Shown: one piece after another, positions 25,149 to 33,816 of the stretch
Layout: the number at the start of each line of letters is the position of its first letter
Numbering within the stretch: position 1 is the first letter of the stretch
DNA from: Spirosoma endbachense
Lineage (GTDB): Bacteria; Bacteroidota; Bacteroidia; Cytophagales; Spirosomataceae
Assembly: GCF_010233585.1 (NCBI RefSeq)
Contig: NZ_CP045997.1
Coordinates: forward strand, 692,522 to 756,521
Length of the DNA stretch: 64,000 bases
Reading direction: 5' to 3'
Made by a program: the position numbers and the translations under genes
Notes under the pieces: generated by a model
Told to the model about the DNA's origin: nothing
The model's database searches: none
What the model saw: only the letters and a program-made list of their open reading frames with translations

Positions 25149-27569
25149 ATGCCCACCTTTTCCTATTATCACCAACTCGACCAAATGGATTGTGGTCCCA
25201 CCTGCCTACGCATGGTGGCAAAGTACTATGGTCGTTCCTATACAGTGCAGAGACTGCGTGAGAAATCTCAGATTAGCAAAGAAGGAGTATCGTTACTGGG
25301 TATTTCGGAAGCGGCTGAAGCCATTGGATTTAGGACGATGGGCGTCAAGGTTTCGTTCGAGAAATTAGCCACGGAGGCACCATTGCCCTGTATTATACAT
25401 TGGGATCAGAATCATTTTGTCGTAGTCTATGACATTAAGAGAGCTAGTGTAGGCTGGATGAACCGTATTAAAGGTGGTCGCAAGGCCATCAAAGGAATTG
25501 ATACTGACGTATTGCCTAAACCGTTCATGCACGATTTCAGGATCGATAAGGGCGACGTTATTATTACACCTAATGGATGGGCTGAGCGGGAACAGTTTAG
25601 GCAAAATTCTGCCCCGCACTCCTTTCCCTTCGTAACCAAAGGCACAGTTTATATAGCTGACCCGGCCAAAGGGTTAGTCGCTTATCCGGCAGAGGAGTTT
25701 TGTGACCATTGGTTATCGTCGCAAACGGGTAAGGAGCGTGAAGGTGTTGTATTGCTGCTCGAACCAACTCCAGGTTTTTTTGAACAGGATGACGAGCGGA
25801 CAAACGCTTACAATTTTGAGCGGGTCTTTGGCTACTTATGGCAGTACAAAGGGCTGTTGGTACAACTTGCGCTGGGGCTGGCTGTCGGCAGTGGGTTGCA
25901 ATTGTTATTCCCGTTTCTGACTCAGTCGGTTGTGGATGTGGGCGTCAATACGCAGAATATTCCCTTCATATATTTGGTATTGGGGGCGCAACTCATGCTG
26001 ATGGCTGGGCGGCTGTCGGTCGAGTTTATCCGAAGCTGGATTCTACTACACATCAGCACCCGCGTCAACCTGAGCATTCTGTCTGATTTTCTGATCAAAT
26101 TGATGCGCTTACCCGTGTCGTTTTTCGACAGCAAACAGTTTGGCGATCTCATGCAGCGGATCGGCGACCATCATCGGATCGAAAGCTTCCTGACCAGTCA
26201 AACGATTTCGGTGCTGTTTTCGATGGTCAACCTCGTCATTTTCGGCGCAGTGCTGGCCATGTATAACCTCAGCATTTTTAGCATTTTCGTGGTGTCGAGT
26301 CTCCTCTATGTTGGCTGGGTGGTGTTGTTTCTGCACCAGCGCCGGAAACTGGATTTTAAGCGGTTTGATGTATCCGCCAAGAACCAGAGTAGACTGGTGC
26401 AACTGATTCAGGGTATGCAGGAAATCAAGCTGGCCGGTGCTGAACGACCGATGCGCTGGGCGTGGGAGCAATTACAGGCCCGGCTGTTTCGCTTGCAAAT
26501 GCGTGGGTTGGCCTTGAGTCAGTACCAGCAGGCCGGGGCGTTTACCATTAACGAAGGCAAGAATATTTTCATCACATTTCTGGCCGCTCAAGCCGTCATC
26601 AACGGCCAGTTGTCGCTGGGAGGTATGCTGGCCATGCAGCAACTAATTGGTCAGCTAAACAGCCCAATTGAGCAACTGATCGGATTCGTCCAAAGTTTGC
26701 AGGATGCCAAAATCAGCCTTGAACGGCTTAACGAAATTCATACGCTTGCCGATGAAGAACCGGCTGAGCACGTTTTCCTGACGTCCATACCTGAGTCAGT
26801 TGGGTTGCATCTGAAAAATGTATCATTCCAGTATACGGGTGCTGGCAACGAACCTGTTTTGCAAGGCATTGATTTACTGATTCCTGAGGGGAAAACAACA
26901 GCCATCGTTGGTATGAGCGGTAGCGGTAAAACCACATTACTGAAACTTTTGCTGCGGTTCTACGAACCGAACAAAGGCGAAATTCGATTAGGTAATGCCA
27001 TCTCGCTGGGTGGCATTCCACTTAAAAATATAAGTCATACGTTCTGGCGAAGTCAATGCGGGGCGGTTATGCAGGACGGATTTATCTTTTCCGATACCAT
27101 TGCCAGGAATATTGCTGTGGGAGTAGACCGAATTGATGCACGAAAATTAGAGCATGCCATACAGGTTGCCAATCTGCGTGATTTTGTTGATTCATTGCCA
27201 TCGGGTCTGCACACAAAAATTGGCGCAGAGGGTAGTGGCATCAGCCAGGGGCAACGACAGCGGATTTTGATTGCACGAGCGGTTTACAAAGACCCTGCTT
27301 ATCTCTTTTTCGACGAAGCGACTAATTCTTTAGATGCTAATAACGAAGCCGTGATTGTGCAGAATCTGGATGCGTTTTTTCGTGATCATACGGGACGGCC
27401 ACGAACAGTAGTAGTCGTTGCGCATCGACTCAGTACGGTTCGTCATGCCGATCAGATTGTTGTGTTGGATAAGGGGAAAATTACGGAAATAGGTACTCAT
27501 GCCATGCTTGTTGCTAAACAGGGAAGCTATTGGCAATTAGTGAAGAATCAACTGGAACTGGGTGTGTAG
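25149..27569 (+). CDS. C39 peptidase-containing ABC exporter (PCAT)
   Basis: This 806-residue protein has an N-terminal C39 peptidase with YHQLDQMDCGPTCLRMV (catalytic C15), His in QNHFVVVYD (H89) and Asp in YIADPAKG (D171). A six-helix membrane domain spans about 235-500. An ATPase domain (about 545-806) has Walker A GMSGSGKTTL, signature SQGQRQR, Walker B YLFFDEATNSLD and switch VVAHRLS. It should cut the double-glycine leader and export the peptide. An insertion of about 70 residues (96-165) separates the His and Asp of the peptidase, much longer than usual. It overlaps the HlyD frame's first possible start. Confidence 0.93.
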   Translation: MPTFSYYHQLDQMDCGPTCLRMVAKYYGRSYTVQRLREKSQISKEGVSLLGISEAAEAIGFRTMGVKVSFEKLATEAPLPCIIHWDQNHFVVVYDIKRASVGWMNRIKGGRKAIKGIDTDVLPKPFMHDFRIDKGDVIITPNGWAEREQFRQNSAPHSFPFVTKGTVYIADPAKGLVAYPAEEFCDHWLSSQTGKEREGVVLLLEPTPGFFEQDDERTNAYNFERVFGYLWQYKGLLVQLALGLAVGSGLQLLFPFLTQSVVDVGVNTQNIPFIYLVLGAQLMLMAGRLSVEFIRSWILLHISTRVNLSILSDFLIKLMRLPVSFFDSKQFGDLMQRIGDHHRIESFLTSQTISVLFSMVNLVIFGAVLAMYNLSIFSIFVVSSLLYVGWVVLFLHQRRKLDFKRFDVSAKNQSRLVQLIQGMQEIKLAGAERPMRWAWEQLQARLFRLQMRGLALSQYQQAGAFTINEGKNIFITFLAAQAVINGQLSLGGMLAMQQLIGQLNSPIEQLIGFVQSLQDAKISLERLNEIHTLADEEPAEHVFLTSIPESVGLHLKNVSFQYTGAGNEPVLQGIDLLIPEGKTTAIVGMSGSGKTTLLKLLLRFYEPNKGEIRLGNAISLGGIPLKNISHTFWRSQCGAVMQDGFIFSDTIARNIAVGVDRIDARKLEHAIQVANLRDFVDSLPSGLHTKIGAEGSGISQGQRQRILIARAVYKDPAYLFFDEATNSLDANNEAVIVQNLDAFFRDHTGRPRTVVVVAHRLSTVRHADQIVVLDKGKITEIGTHAMLVAKQGSYWQLVKNQLELGV

Positions 27570-27642
27570 TGTTTTCAGTAGTGTCGCGTTTTCAAACCCG
27601 ATACTACTGAGAAACAAAAATCAAGCTAATCAATTCAATCAA

Positions 27643-28938
27643 ATGAATCCCGGTTCAGATTACTTTACCGAACTACGCTCTGAGGAGGTACACGAACTGT
27701 TGGCCCGACCACCGAAATGGTTGCTTCGTTGGGGCATTACGGTTGTCTGTCTGGCCGTTACCTTGGTATTTGTTGGTGCCTGGATGGTTCATTACCCTGA
27801 TCTGGTGCGGGCTTCGTTCAAGCTCACTTCTGCCAACGCGCCCAAAGCTATTCTAACCCGTACCGACGGTAAACTGATTAGGTTGTTTGCGCACGAAGGG
27901 AAGACCGTAAGGGCCGGAACAATACTCGCTTATCTGGAAAGCACCGCTCATCACGATCAAGTACTTCGGTTGTCGCACGAACTGACCAAAGCCTGGTCGA
28001 TAGCTAGTCAGGGTAATCTTGACGGATTGGATCGATTGGATTTATCCCATTACAGCCAATTGGGTGAATTACAAAATGCTTACCAAACCTTTGAGCAGGC
28101 GCATATTCAGCTACGAGCTTACCTGGCTAATGGATTTTATAGTCACAAAAAAAGGCTTTTGTTGCAGGAAATCTCCGATTTACGTGCATTGGCCCAAAAC
28201 TTACAGGAACAGCGTCAGATACAGGCAAGAGATATGGCGCTCGCTCAGGAAGACTATGCAATTCAACAACGGTTAGCCATCGACAAGGTGATTGCTCCAC
28301 TTGAGTTGAAAAGGGAGGAAAGTAAAGCCATCGCTCGCAAACTGCCTTACCAGCAAACAATGTCGGCATTGATTAATAACATTACAGCGCAACGGGCAAA
28401 GCAGAAAGAGATTCTGGAATTAGCGAAACAGGTAGCCGAAGAACGGGATAAATTCTTGCAGACACTCAACACTTTGCAAAGTGCAACGGATGCCTGGAAG
28501 TTGAAATATATTCTTACTGCTCCCGTAACCGGGCGCGTTATTTTTGTGGGTATTTTGCAGGAGAACCAATCCGTTTCGATCAACCAGGAGCTATTTTATG
28601 TAGCACCCCCTAGTGCCACCTGCTTCGGCGAATTACGTATTCCACAACAGAATGCCGGCAAGGTGCAGATTGGGCAGAAAGTACAGATAAAATTTGCCGG
28701 CTATCCCTATCAGGAATACGGAATTGTTCATGGTCGTATTGCAACTATGGCAGACGTTTCTCTAAAAGACAGCGTATTTCTGGCCAAGGTCACCCTCAAT
28801 AACGGCTTAAGAACGAGTTATGGCCAGAAGTTAGCCTATAAAAGTGGTATGGCTGCTTCTGCCGAGGTTGTTACAGAAGATAGTCGACTAATCGAAAAGC
28901 TGTTTTATCAGCTGAGGAAATTAACGAATGGTCAGTGA
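27643..28938 (+). CDS. HlyD-family membrane fusion protein
   Basis: About 431 residues from ATG 27643 (MNPGSDYFTELRSEEVHELL); the frame is open from 27562 but those codons overlap the transporter gene. A single membrane helix (about 33-53) is followed by a barrel-sandwich/lipoyl half (KLIRLFAHEGKTVRAGTILA), a long coiled coil (about 125-275) and a second half with APVTGRVIFVGILQENQSV. It links the ABC exporter to the outer membrane. Its last ~33 codons and the following 30 nt are duplicated at 30358-30487. Confidence 0.9.
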   Translation: MNPGSDYFTELRSEEVHELLARPPKWLLRWGITVVCLAVTLVFVGAWMVHYPDLVRASFKLTSANAPKAILTRTDGKLIRLFAHEGKTVRAGTILAYLESTAHHDQVLRLSHELTKAWSIASQGNLDGLDRLDLSHYSQLGELQNAYQTFEQAHIQLRAYLANGFYSHKKRLLLQEISDLRALAQNLQEQRQIQARDMALAQEDYAIQQRLAIDKVIAPLELKREESKAIARKLPYQQTMSALINNITAQRAKQKEILELAKQVAEERDKFLQTLNTLQSATDAWKLKYILTAPVTGRVIFVGILQENQSVSINQELFYVAPPSATCFGELRIPQQNAGKVQIGQKVQIKFAGYPYQEYGIVHGRIATMADVSLKDSVFLAKVTLNNGLRTSYGQKLAYKSGMAASAEVVTEDSRLIEKLFYQLRKLTNGQ

Positions 28939-28963
28939 TCGTTTGGTTGATAAAACCAATTAA
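28834..28963 (+). repeat. 130-bp direct repeat, copy 1 (HlyD gene end)
   Basis: Matches 30358-30487 without gaps at about 121 of 130 positions; the last ~70 bases are identical. It covers the 3' end of the HlyD gene and the bases after its stop. Some 35 nt further right, 28982-29015 also resembles the 3' end of the thioesterase gene at 30505-30550. Confidence 0.9.
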
Positions 28964-29061
28964 TCCTTATAGCCTACTAATTGAAATCGTTAACCGACTT
29001 ACTCAAAAAAGACCTTAAAATACCCCTTTAATTCGTCGAAGAAAATCGGCGTGATATACCT

Positions 29062-29522
29062 ATGAAACGATATTTTATTTTCTTTCGAATCATTAGTTTT
29101 TGCTTCTTGGTCAGAAATAGTTTTGCTCAGGATAATGCTGATAGAGAAATATTGACACTTAACGAATTAAACAATATTCAGGTCATTGTAGATCATAAAC
29201 TGATAACTGACTGGTTGGGAGTGAGAAGACATATTAAACTCAGAGACTTTTCGGTCGCTTTCGATTCAACATCCAGCAGGATCAACAAGGCGTATTATTC
29301 AAATCTTTTCATCAACCACGCAAAGATCACGTTAATCCGTAAGGACAAACGTATTGCTTTTGCAACTTGGCGGCTGGGCTTCCGGAACCACTAAACAGTC
29401 TCTACACAGTCGTTCAGTTAGGAGATCGTTATGAAATGAAATTTACACTTATTGTTCAACGCAAGACCGGAGAACAAGTCTCATTAGAAAACAAACTTGT
29501 CTATAATCTGCCGCTCCTTTAA
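29062..29522 (+). pseudogene. Secreted protein gene with a frameshift near 29365
   Basis: From ATG 29062 the frame codes a signal peptide (FFRIISFCFLVRNSFAQ) and about 90 residues with NIQVIVDHKLITDWLGVRR, then stops at 29394. Another frame, open from about 29366, continues with AAGLPEPLNSLYTVVQLGD and a beta-rich tail ending NLPLL, stop at 29520-29522. The second part reads naturally as the continuation, giving about 153 residues if the frame is restored. No family recognised. It lies between the two copies of the HlyD-end repeat. Confidence 0.5.
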
Positions 29523-29774
29523 AATTTGAGGGCGCTTTGGTAATTTTTGTGAAGGGGATTATTTTAGAGCATCATGGTAAACCGTGGCTCGGGTTAAACT
29601 GAATCAATAAATATGAGCCAGTGAAAAGTAGACTGGGTTGCCTCAGCAGTAAAACAACTTACTTTCACAAGTGTATGAATGGGAAATGAAGCAGGTGCAT
29701 TTCAATCTGTTGTTAAATAAGAACTAATGAAGGTAATTTACCGAGAATCACAGATACCAATCTATAGGCTAATT
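29523..29774. other. Intergenic stretch between frameshifted gene and lipoprotein
   Basis: No coding frame or structure recognised. Confidence 0.45.
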
Positions 29775-30365
29775 ATGACGAGGGTTTTACTACAGAGACG
29801 ATTACTACAGCTATTCGTACTATGTATGATAAGTACGAACTTTACTTTTTGTACACAAACGAATGAAAGTAATTCACCCGAAATTACGAATGCCAATCAA
29901 ATTAAGCCTCTATATACGAACCGTGTTGCCAGGTTTTTCTCAAATCAAACCTGGCGAGATACATTGAGCGTAGACGTTAACGGCGAGTCAATAATTACAG
30001 GAGAAGTCTTTTTGAAAATCACTAATTATAAGGGGAAGCTTATCTACAAAACTTCTTTCCCAACTCGTGAATTGTTAAACCATGAGGGACTGATTATTCC
30101 TGACAAGGATGAGCTGGAAATCAAGAAACGAATTGACAGCTTTTTTGCGCCAACGTTCTTTAGTCAAGCAGTCGTTGTGCACAACGATTCATTAAGTATA
30201 CCTGATTCGAGTATAACAATTTGGAAAACCATACAAGCAGATCCTACGGCTATTTATTTTTCATACTCTGTAAACAAGAATACGATAAACAGAATCGTGT
30301 ACTCCAAGATTTTACAAAAGATAGTAGCTATAAGTGGACGTAAAATTGAAACGAATGGCCTATAA
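29775..30365 (+). CDS. Lipoprotein of unknown function whose end lies in a repeat
   Basis: About 196 residues from ATG 29775 (MTRVLLQRRLLQLFVLCMIS). The lipoprotein signal ends STNFTFC. A start at 29727 would add 16 polar residues. The body is beta-rich with ITGEVFLKITNYKGKLIYKT and an ELEIKKRIDSFF helix. The last codons (GGC CTA TAA) come from the second copy of the HlyD-end repeat, which begins at 30358. The C-terminus was therefore set by the recombination joint and the protein may be shortened. Position beside a peptide exporter makes an immunity or accessory role possible but unproven. Confidence 0.55.
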   Translation: MTRVLLQRRLLQLFVLCMISTNFTFCTQTNESNSPEITNANQIKPLYTNRVARFFSNQTWRDTLSVDVNGESIITGEVFLKITNYKGKLIYKTSFPTRELLNHEGLIIPDKDELEIKKRIDSFFAPTFFSQAVVVHNDSLSIPDSSITIWKTIQADPTAIYFSYSVNKNTINRIVYSKILQKIVAISGRKIETNGL

Positions 30366-30487
30366 AAGTGGTATGGCTGCTTCTGCCGGGGTTAGTACAG
30401 CAGATGGCCGCTTATTCGAAAAGCTGTTTTATCAGCTGAGGAAATTAACGAATGGTCAGTGATCGTTTGGTTGATAAAACCAATTAA
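30358..30487 (+). repeat. 130-bp direct repeat, copy 2 (orphan HlyD-end fragment)
   Basis: This fragment reads YKSGMAASAGVSTADGRLFE and on to LRKLTNGQ with a stop, the same frame as the HlyD C-terminus. It has no gene in front of it. About nine mismatches to copy 1, clustered in the first half. It directly precedes the 3' end of the thioesterase gene, which looks like the ancestral HlyD/thioesterase joint. Confidence 0.9.
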
Positions 30488-30504
30488 TGTTGCTATCCCA
30501 ACAA

Positions 30505-30921
30505 TCACCCATTTATAATCGCAATCGTTAGCCGACTCACGCAAACAAGTCTGCCCTGTTCATCAGTAATTCGGATGTCCCATACGTGCGTGGTACGTCC
30601 CGTATGAATGGGTGTGCAACGGCCATATACCCATCCCTCGCGTACGGAGCGGAGGTGATTGGCATTGATTTCAAGCCCAACAGCCCGTTGCTTCGTTGGA
30701 TCATCGAGCAGCATATAGGAGGCTGTACTGCCCAATGATTCGGCCAGAACAACCGAGGCTCCTCCGTGTAAAATCCCGAAAGGCTGGTGAGTCCGACCAT
30801 CGACCGGCATTCGGGCGGTCAGATACCCTTCTCCCGCTTCCGTAAACTCAATGCCCAAATGTTTAACAATCGAGTCGGCGTGGGCAAACTCCAGGTTACT
30901 CAGGTCAAAGCCTGCTTTCAT
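30505..30921 (-). CDS. Hotdog-fold PaaI/MenI-type thioesterase
   Basis: About 138 residues from ATG 30921 (MKAGFDLSNLEFAHADSIVK); the frame opens at 30960 with atypical residues. The hallmark HQPFGILHGGASVVLAESLG contains the catalytic acidic residue and the HGG turn. NANHLRSVREGWVYG and HVWDIRITDEQGRLVCVSR are further family signatures. Members hydrolyse aromatic or naphthoyl-CoA thioesters; a 1,4-dihydroxy-2-naphthoyl-CoA role in menaquinone synthesis is possible. It is divergent from the histidine phosphatase gene. Confidence 0.88.
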   Translation of the reverse strand: MKAGFDLSNLEFAHADSIVKHLGIEFTEAGEGYLTARMPVDGRTHQPFGILHGGASVVLAESLGSTASYMLLDDPTKQRAVGLEINANHLRSVREGWVYGRCTPIHTGRTTHVWDIRITDEQGRLVCVSRLTIAIING

Positions 30922-30939
30922 AATGCAGCGAATTTTGTA

Positions 30940-30947
30940 TAATTTTG
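30940..30947 (+). promoter_or_regulatory. Likely -7 promoter box for the histidine phosphatase gene
   Basis: TAATTTTG fits the Bacteroidetes -7 consensus TAnnTTTG. Transcription would begin near 30954, after the TTG at 30945 but before the TTG at 30981. This favours the downstream start. The upstream -33 element is weak. Confidence 0.4.
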
Positions 30948-30980
30948 CACCCGAATACAACGGAAGACAAAGCTAAGAGC

Positions 30981-31616
30981 TTGCAACAAAAAACCATATA
31001 TTTAATTCGCCACGGCGAAACCGATTATAATCGGCGGGGCGTGGTGCAGGGAAGTGGCGTTGACTCAGATCTCAATGAGATGGGCCGCGCCCAGGCTATG
31101 GCATTTTTTCAGGCCTATCAGCATGTTCCCTTCCAGAAAATCTATATTTCTGGCCTCAAACGGACCTATCAAACGGTTGAATCGTTTATCGAACTCGGTA
31201 TGCCCTACGAAAAACTAACAGGTCTCAATGAGATCAGTTGGGGCATCATGGAAGGTAAAGTTCCGGGTAATATAGACAATGAATACTACCGAAATCTGAT
31301 TGAAGCCTGGGCTTCGGGCAATACGGCTTTACCAACCGATGGCGGAGAGAGTCCGGAAGAAGTTGTCATTCGTCAGAAAGTTGCTATCGATGTTATTTTA
31401 TCACATCCTGACGAAGAAACGGTTCTGGTGGCCATGCACGGGCGGGCTATGCGGATTTTACTCTGCTGGCTTACGAACCAGCCGTTGTCGATAATGGACC
31501 AGTTTGAGCACAGCAACCTATGTCTGTACAAACTTCGCTACGATTACGACGAAAAAACATTTACCATCGAAGTGGCAAACGATACATCGCACTTGCTAAC
31601 ATTGGCATTGGCTTAA
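30981..31616 (+). CDS. Histidine phosphatase (phosphoglycerate mutase-like)
   Basis: About 211 residues. The catalytic motif LIRHGETDYNRRGVVQGSG is followed by ISGLKRTYQT and the second histidine in VAMHGRAMRILLCWL. The start was set at TTG 30981 (LQQKTIYLIRHGE) because the family normally begins a few residues before the RHG motif and a probable promoter box overlaps the earlier TTG at 30945. The enzyme removes phosphate from small metabolites or sugar phosphates; the substrate is unknown. Confidence 0.87.
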   Translation: MQQKTIYLIRHGETDYNRRGVVQGSGVDSDLNEMGRAQAMAFFQAYQHVPFQKIYISGLKRTYQTVESFIELGMPYEKLTGLNEISWGIMEGKVPGNIDNEYYRNLIEAWASGNTALPTDGGESPEEVVIRQKVAIDVILSHPDEETVLVAMHGRAMRILLCWLTNQPLSIMDQFEHSNLCLYKLRYDYDEKTFTIEVANDTSHLLTLALA

Positions 31617-31786
31617 ATCAGGATCAAGGTAGGGTGCTCAAGGCGAAATCTGGCAAAGCAATTAAGCAGTTTTCATCCTTCCTTTTTCCCATTCCTCCTT
31701 TTCCACTTCCTTTGATGTAGTTATCCCAAAATTTGAGTTAAAATCTTGTACATTCGCTTATTGTCCAGCTAAGGGCGGTAAATGGA

Positions 31787-32863
31787 ATGAGTACTTCAAA
31801 ACAAAAAATATATTGGTTTTGCCAGCTCTTTGGCTGGTCACTCCTCATACTGGTGGAGTATCTGGCGTATGTGCTTGAATCGGGGTTTGATCCTGATGCA
31901 CTTTACCTGGCCATCGCTAATATTTTTCTGGGAATTACGCTGACGCACCTCTATCGATTGATGATCCGGCGATGGAATTGGGTGCGGCTTCCTTTCTTCC
32001 GGCTTGTTCCGCGTGTGCTCCTGTCGGTGCTGGTGTTGGCCATGATTATGACACTGGTCAACATCCCGATCGATAGGCGTTTATTCCCACAATATTTTAT
32101 TGAAGAACCCTGGCCAACGATTGGCTATTTGTTAACCTGGGGTAAGAATATGCTCACTTGGGTGCTTAGCTACACAGCCTATCATTACGTTGAAGAAAAC
32201 CGAAACGCTGAAATTGAACGGATTTTGCTTAAAACCAGTATCCGGGAAACAGAAGCGAAAGTATTACGGTCGCAGTTGAATCCGCACTTTGTTTTCAACG
32301 CATTGAACAGCATTCGGGCGCTGGTTTATGAAAACCCGACCAAAGCGCAGCAGGGTATCACCCAACTCTCCAATCTGCTCCGGAACTCCCTGCTGGCCGA
32401 CCGGCGCAAAACGGTCGAGCTGCGCGAAGAAATCAAGACCGTTGAAGATTATCTGGCCCTCGAAAAAGTCCGCTACGAAGACCGCCTGACTTCCCGCATT
32501 GAGCTGGATAACCGGACGCTGTTCTGGCAAGTGCCGCCAATGATGCTCCAGACACTGGTCGAAAACGCCATTAAACACGGAGTTTCGACAGCAGTAGGTG
32601 GTGGCTTTGTTGAGGTTCAGTCAACCATAGTAGCCGACAAACTGCACATTACCATCCGTAATACGGGTGTGCTGGGCGATAAAGAGGCATCAGGAGGATT
32701 CGGGCTGGCCAATACGGCTCAACGGCTCGAATTGCTTTATGGCCCTGAGGCTACCTTCCAGATTTTTCAGGAAGATGACAATATAGTCTGTGCTGAAATT
32801 AGTATTCCTACCCAGTCGGAGGGTATATTTCGACGTGAAAAAGTAAAGAATGGTGAATTATAA
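31787..32863 (+). CDS. LytS/YehU-family sensor histidine kinase
   Basis: A 358-residue protein with four membrane helices in residues ~8-135, a short coiled linker, then the His_kinase domain with LRSQLNPHFVFNALNSIRAL (phospho-accepting H). The ATPase lobe shows MMLQTLVENAIKHGV and GGFGLANTAQRLELLYG. It has no extracellular sensor domain. It is followed 80 nt later by a LytTR response regulator, its certain partner. Confidence 0.93.
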   Translation: MSTSKQKIYWFCQLFGWSLLILVEYLAYVLESGFDPDALYLAIANIFLGITLTHLYRLMIRRWNWVRLPFFRLVPRVLLSVLVLAMIMTLVNIPIDRRLFPQYFIEEPWPTIGYLLTWGKNMLTWVLSYTAYHYVEENRNAEIERILLKTSIRETEAKVLRSQLNPHFVFNALNSIRALVYENPTKAQQGITQLSNLLRNSLLADRRKTVELREEIKTVEDYLALEKVRYEDRLTSRIELDNRTLFWQVPPMMLQTLVENAIKHGVSTAVGGGFVEVQSTIVADKLHITIRNTGVLGDKEASGGFGLANTAQRLELLYGPEATFQIFQEDDNIVCAEISIPTQSEGIFRREKVKNGEL

Positions 32864-32943
32864 CCGGCTCGCCGGGGCGATGAAGAGCTGTGTCGATAGA
32901 TGACACTCATTATCATTCACCACCTATCACCCATAATTCCCTT

Positions 32944-33681
32944 ATGAAGACCCTTATTATCGACGACGAACGGTTAGCCCGCAACGAACTCCGCCGGCTA
33001 CTGGAAAACTTTCCGAAAATTCAGATTGTGGGCGAAGCTGCCAATGCAGATGAGGCCCTGCCAATGATCGAAGACCTCGAGCCTGAGCTACTGTTTCTGG
33101 ATATTCAGATGCCGGGCAAAAACGGTTTCGAATTGTTACAGTCCATTGAGGGCAAAACGCCGGAAGTTATTTTCACAACGGCCTTCGATGAATATGCTAT
33201 CAAGGCCTTTGAATTCAATGCGCTCGATTATCTGCTCAAGCCTGTTGAGTTAGCCCGGCTTTCGGAAGCGATTCACCGTGTAGAAGAGGAACAACAGCAC
33301 GCGGGGGAAACACAGGGACCGTCGATTGGGCCAACGTCTAAAGTCCTGGGTGAGAACGATCAGGTTTTCGTGAAAGATGGCGAGAAATGCTGGTTTGTTA
33401 AACTCGGCAAAGTGCGGTTGTTCGAGTCGATGGGTAACTATGTTCGCCTGTATTTCGATGACCAGAAACCGTTAGTGTTAAAGTCATTGAATGCGTTGGA
33501 AGATCGGCTTAATCCGGCCACTTTTTTTCGAGCCAACCGTAAGCATATTATCAATTTGCAGTGGATTGAAAAAATTGAACCCTGGTTTAGTGGCGGGTTG
33601 CTTGTCACTTTACGGGGAGGAGATAAAATCGAAATAAGCCGTCGTCAGGCGATACGATTTAAAGATTTGTTAAGTTTGTAA
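32944..33681 (+). CDS. LytTR-family response regulator
   Basis: About 245 residues from ATG 32944 (MKTLIIDDERLARNELRRLL). A receiver domain (LFLDIQMPGKNG with the phosphorylated Asp) leads to a LytTR DNA-binding domain (about 140-245; VRLFESMGNYVRLYF, FFRANRKHIINLQWI). The frame is open from 32890 but those codons are non-typical. It pairs with the LytS-type kinase upstream. Targets unknown; LytTR proteins bind paired direct repeats. Confidence 0.93.
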   Translation: MKTLIIDDERLARNELRRLLENFPKIQIVGEAANADEALPMIEDLEPELLFLDIQMPGKNGFELLQSIEGKTPEVIFTTAFDEYAIKAFEFNALDYLLKPVELARLSEAIHRVEEEQQHAGETQGPSIGPTSKVLGENDQVFVKDGEKCWFVKLGKVRLFESMGNYVRLYFDDQKPLVLKSLNALEDRLNPATFFRANRKHIINLQWIEKIEPWFSGGLLVTLRGGDKIEISRRQAIRFKDLLSL

Positions 33682-33816
33682 TTAATGCAACCCAGTAATT
33701 GGTTAGTAAACAATCGGTTATTAGATTATTAGTTTAATAAATAGGGTAATGCCACTATTACCTGATTTGCGAATTTACTTAGTTGCCAATTACTCAACAA
33801 TTGCAGACTCCTGTGC

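Noticed and set aside
26109..26471. 120-residue minus-strand frame in the ABC exporter gene
   Set aside because: Antisense shadow of the transporter's membrane domain.
30945..30980. TTG start of the histidine phosphatase at 30945
   Set aside because: It overlaps the likely -7 promoter box at 30940-30947 and would add 12 residues not typical before the RHG motif; TTG at 30981 preferred.
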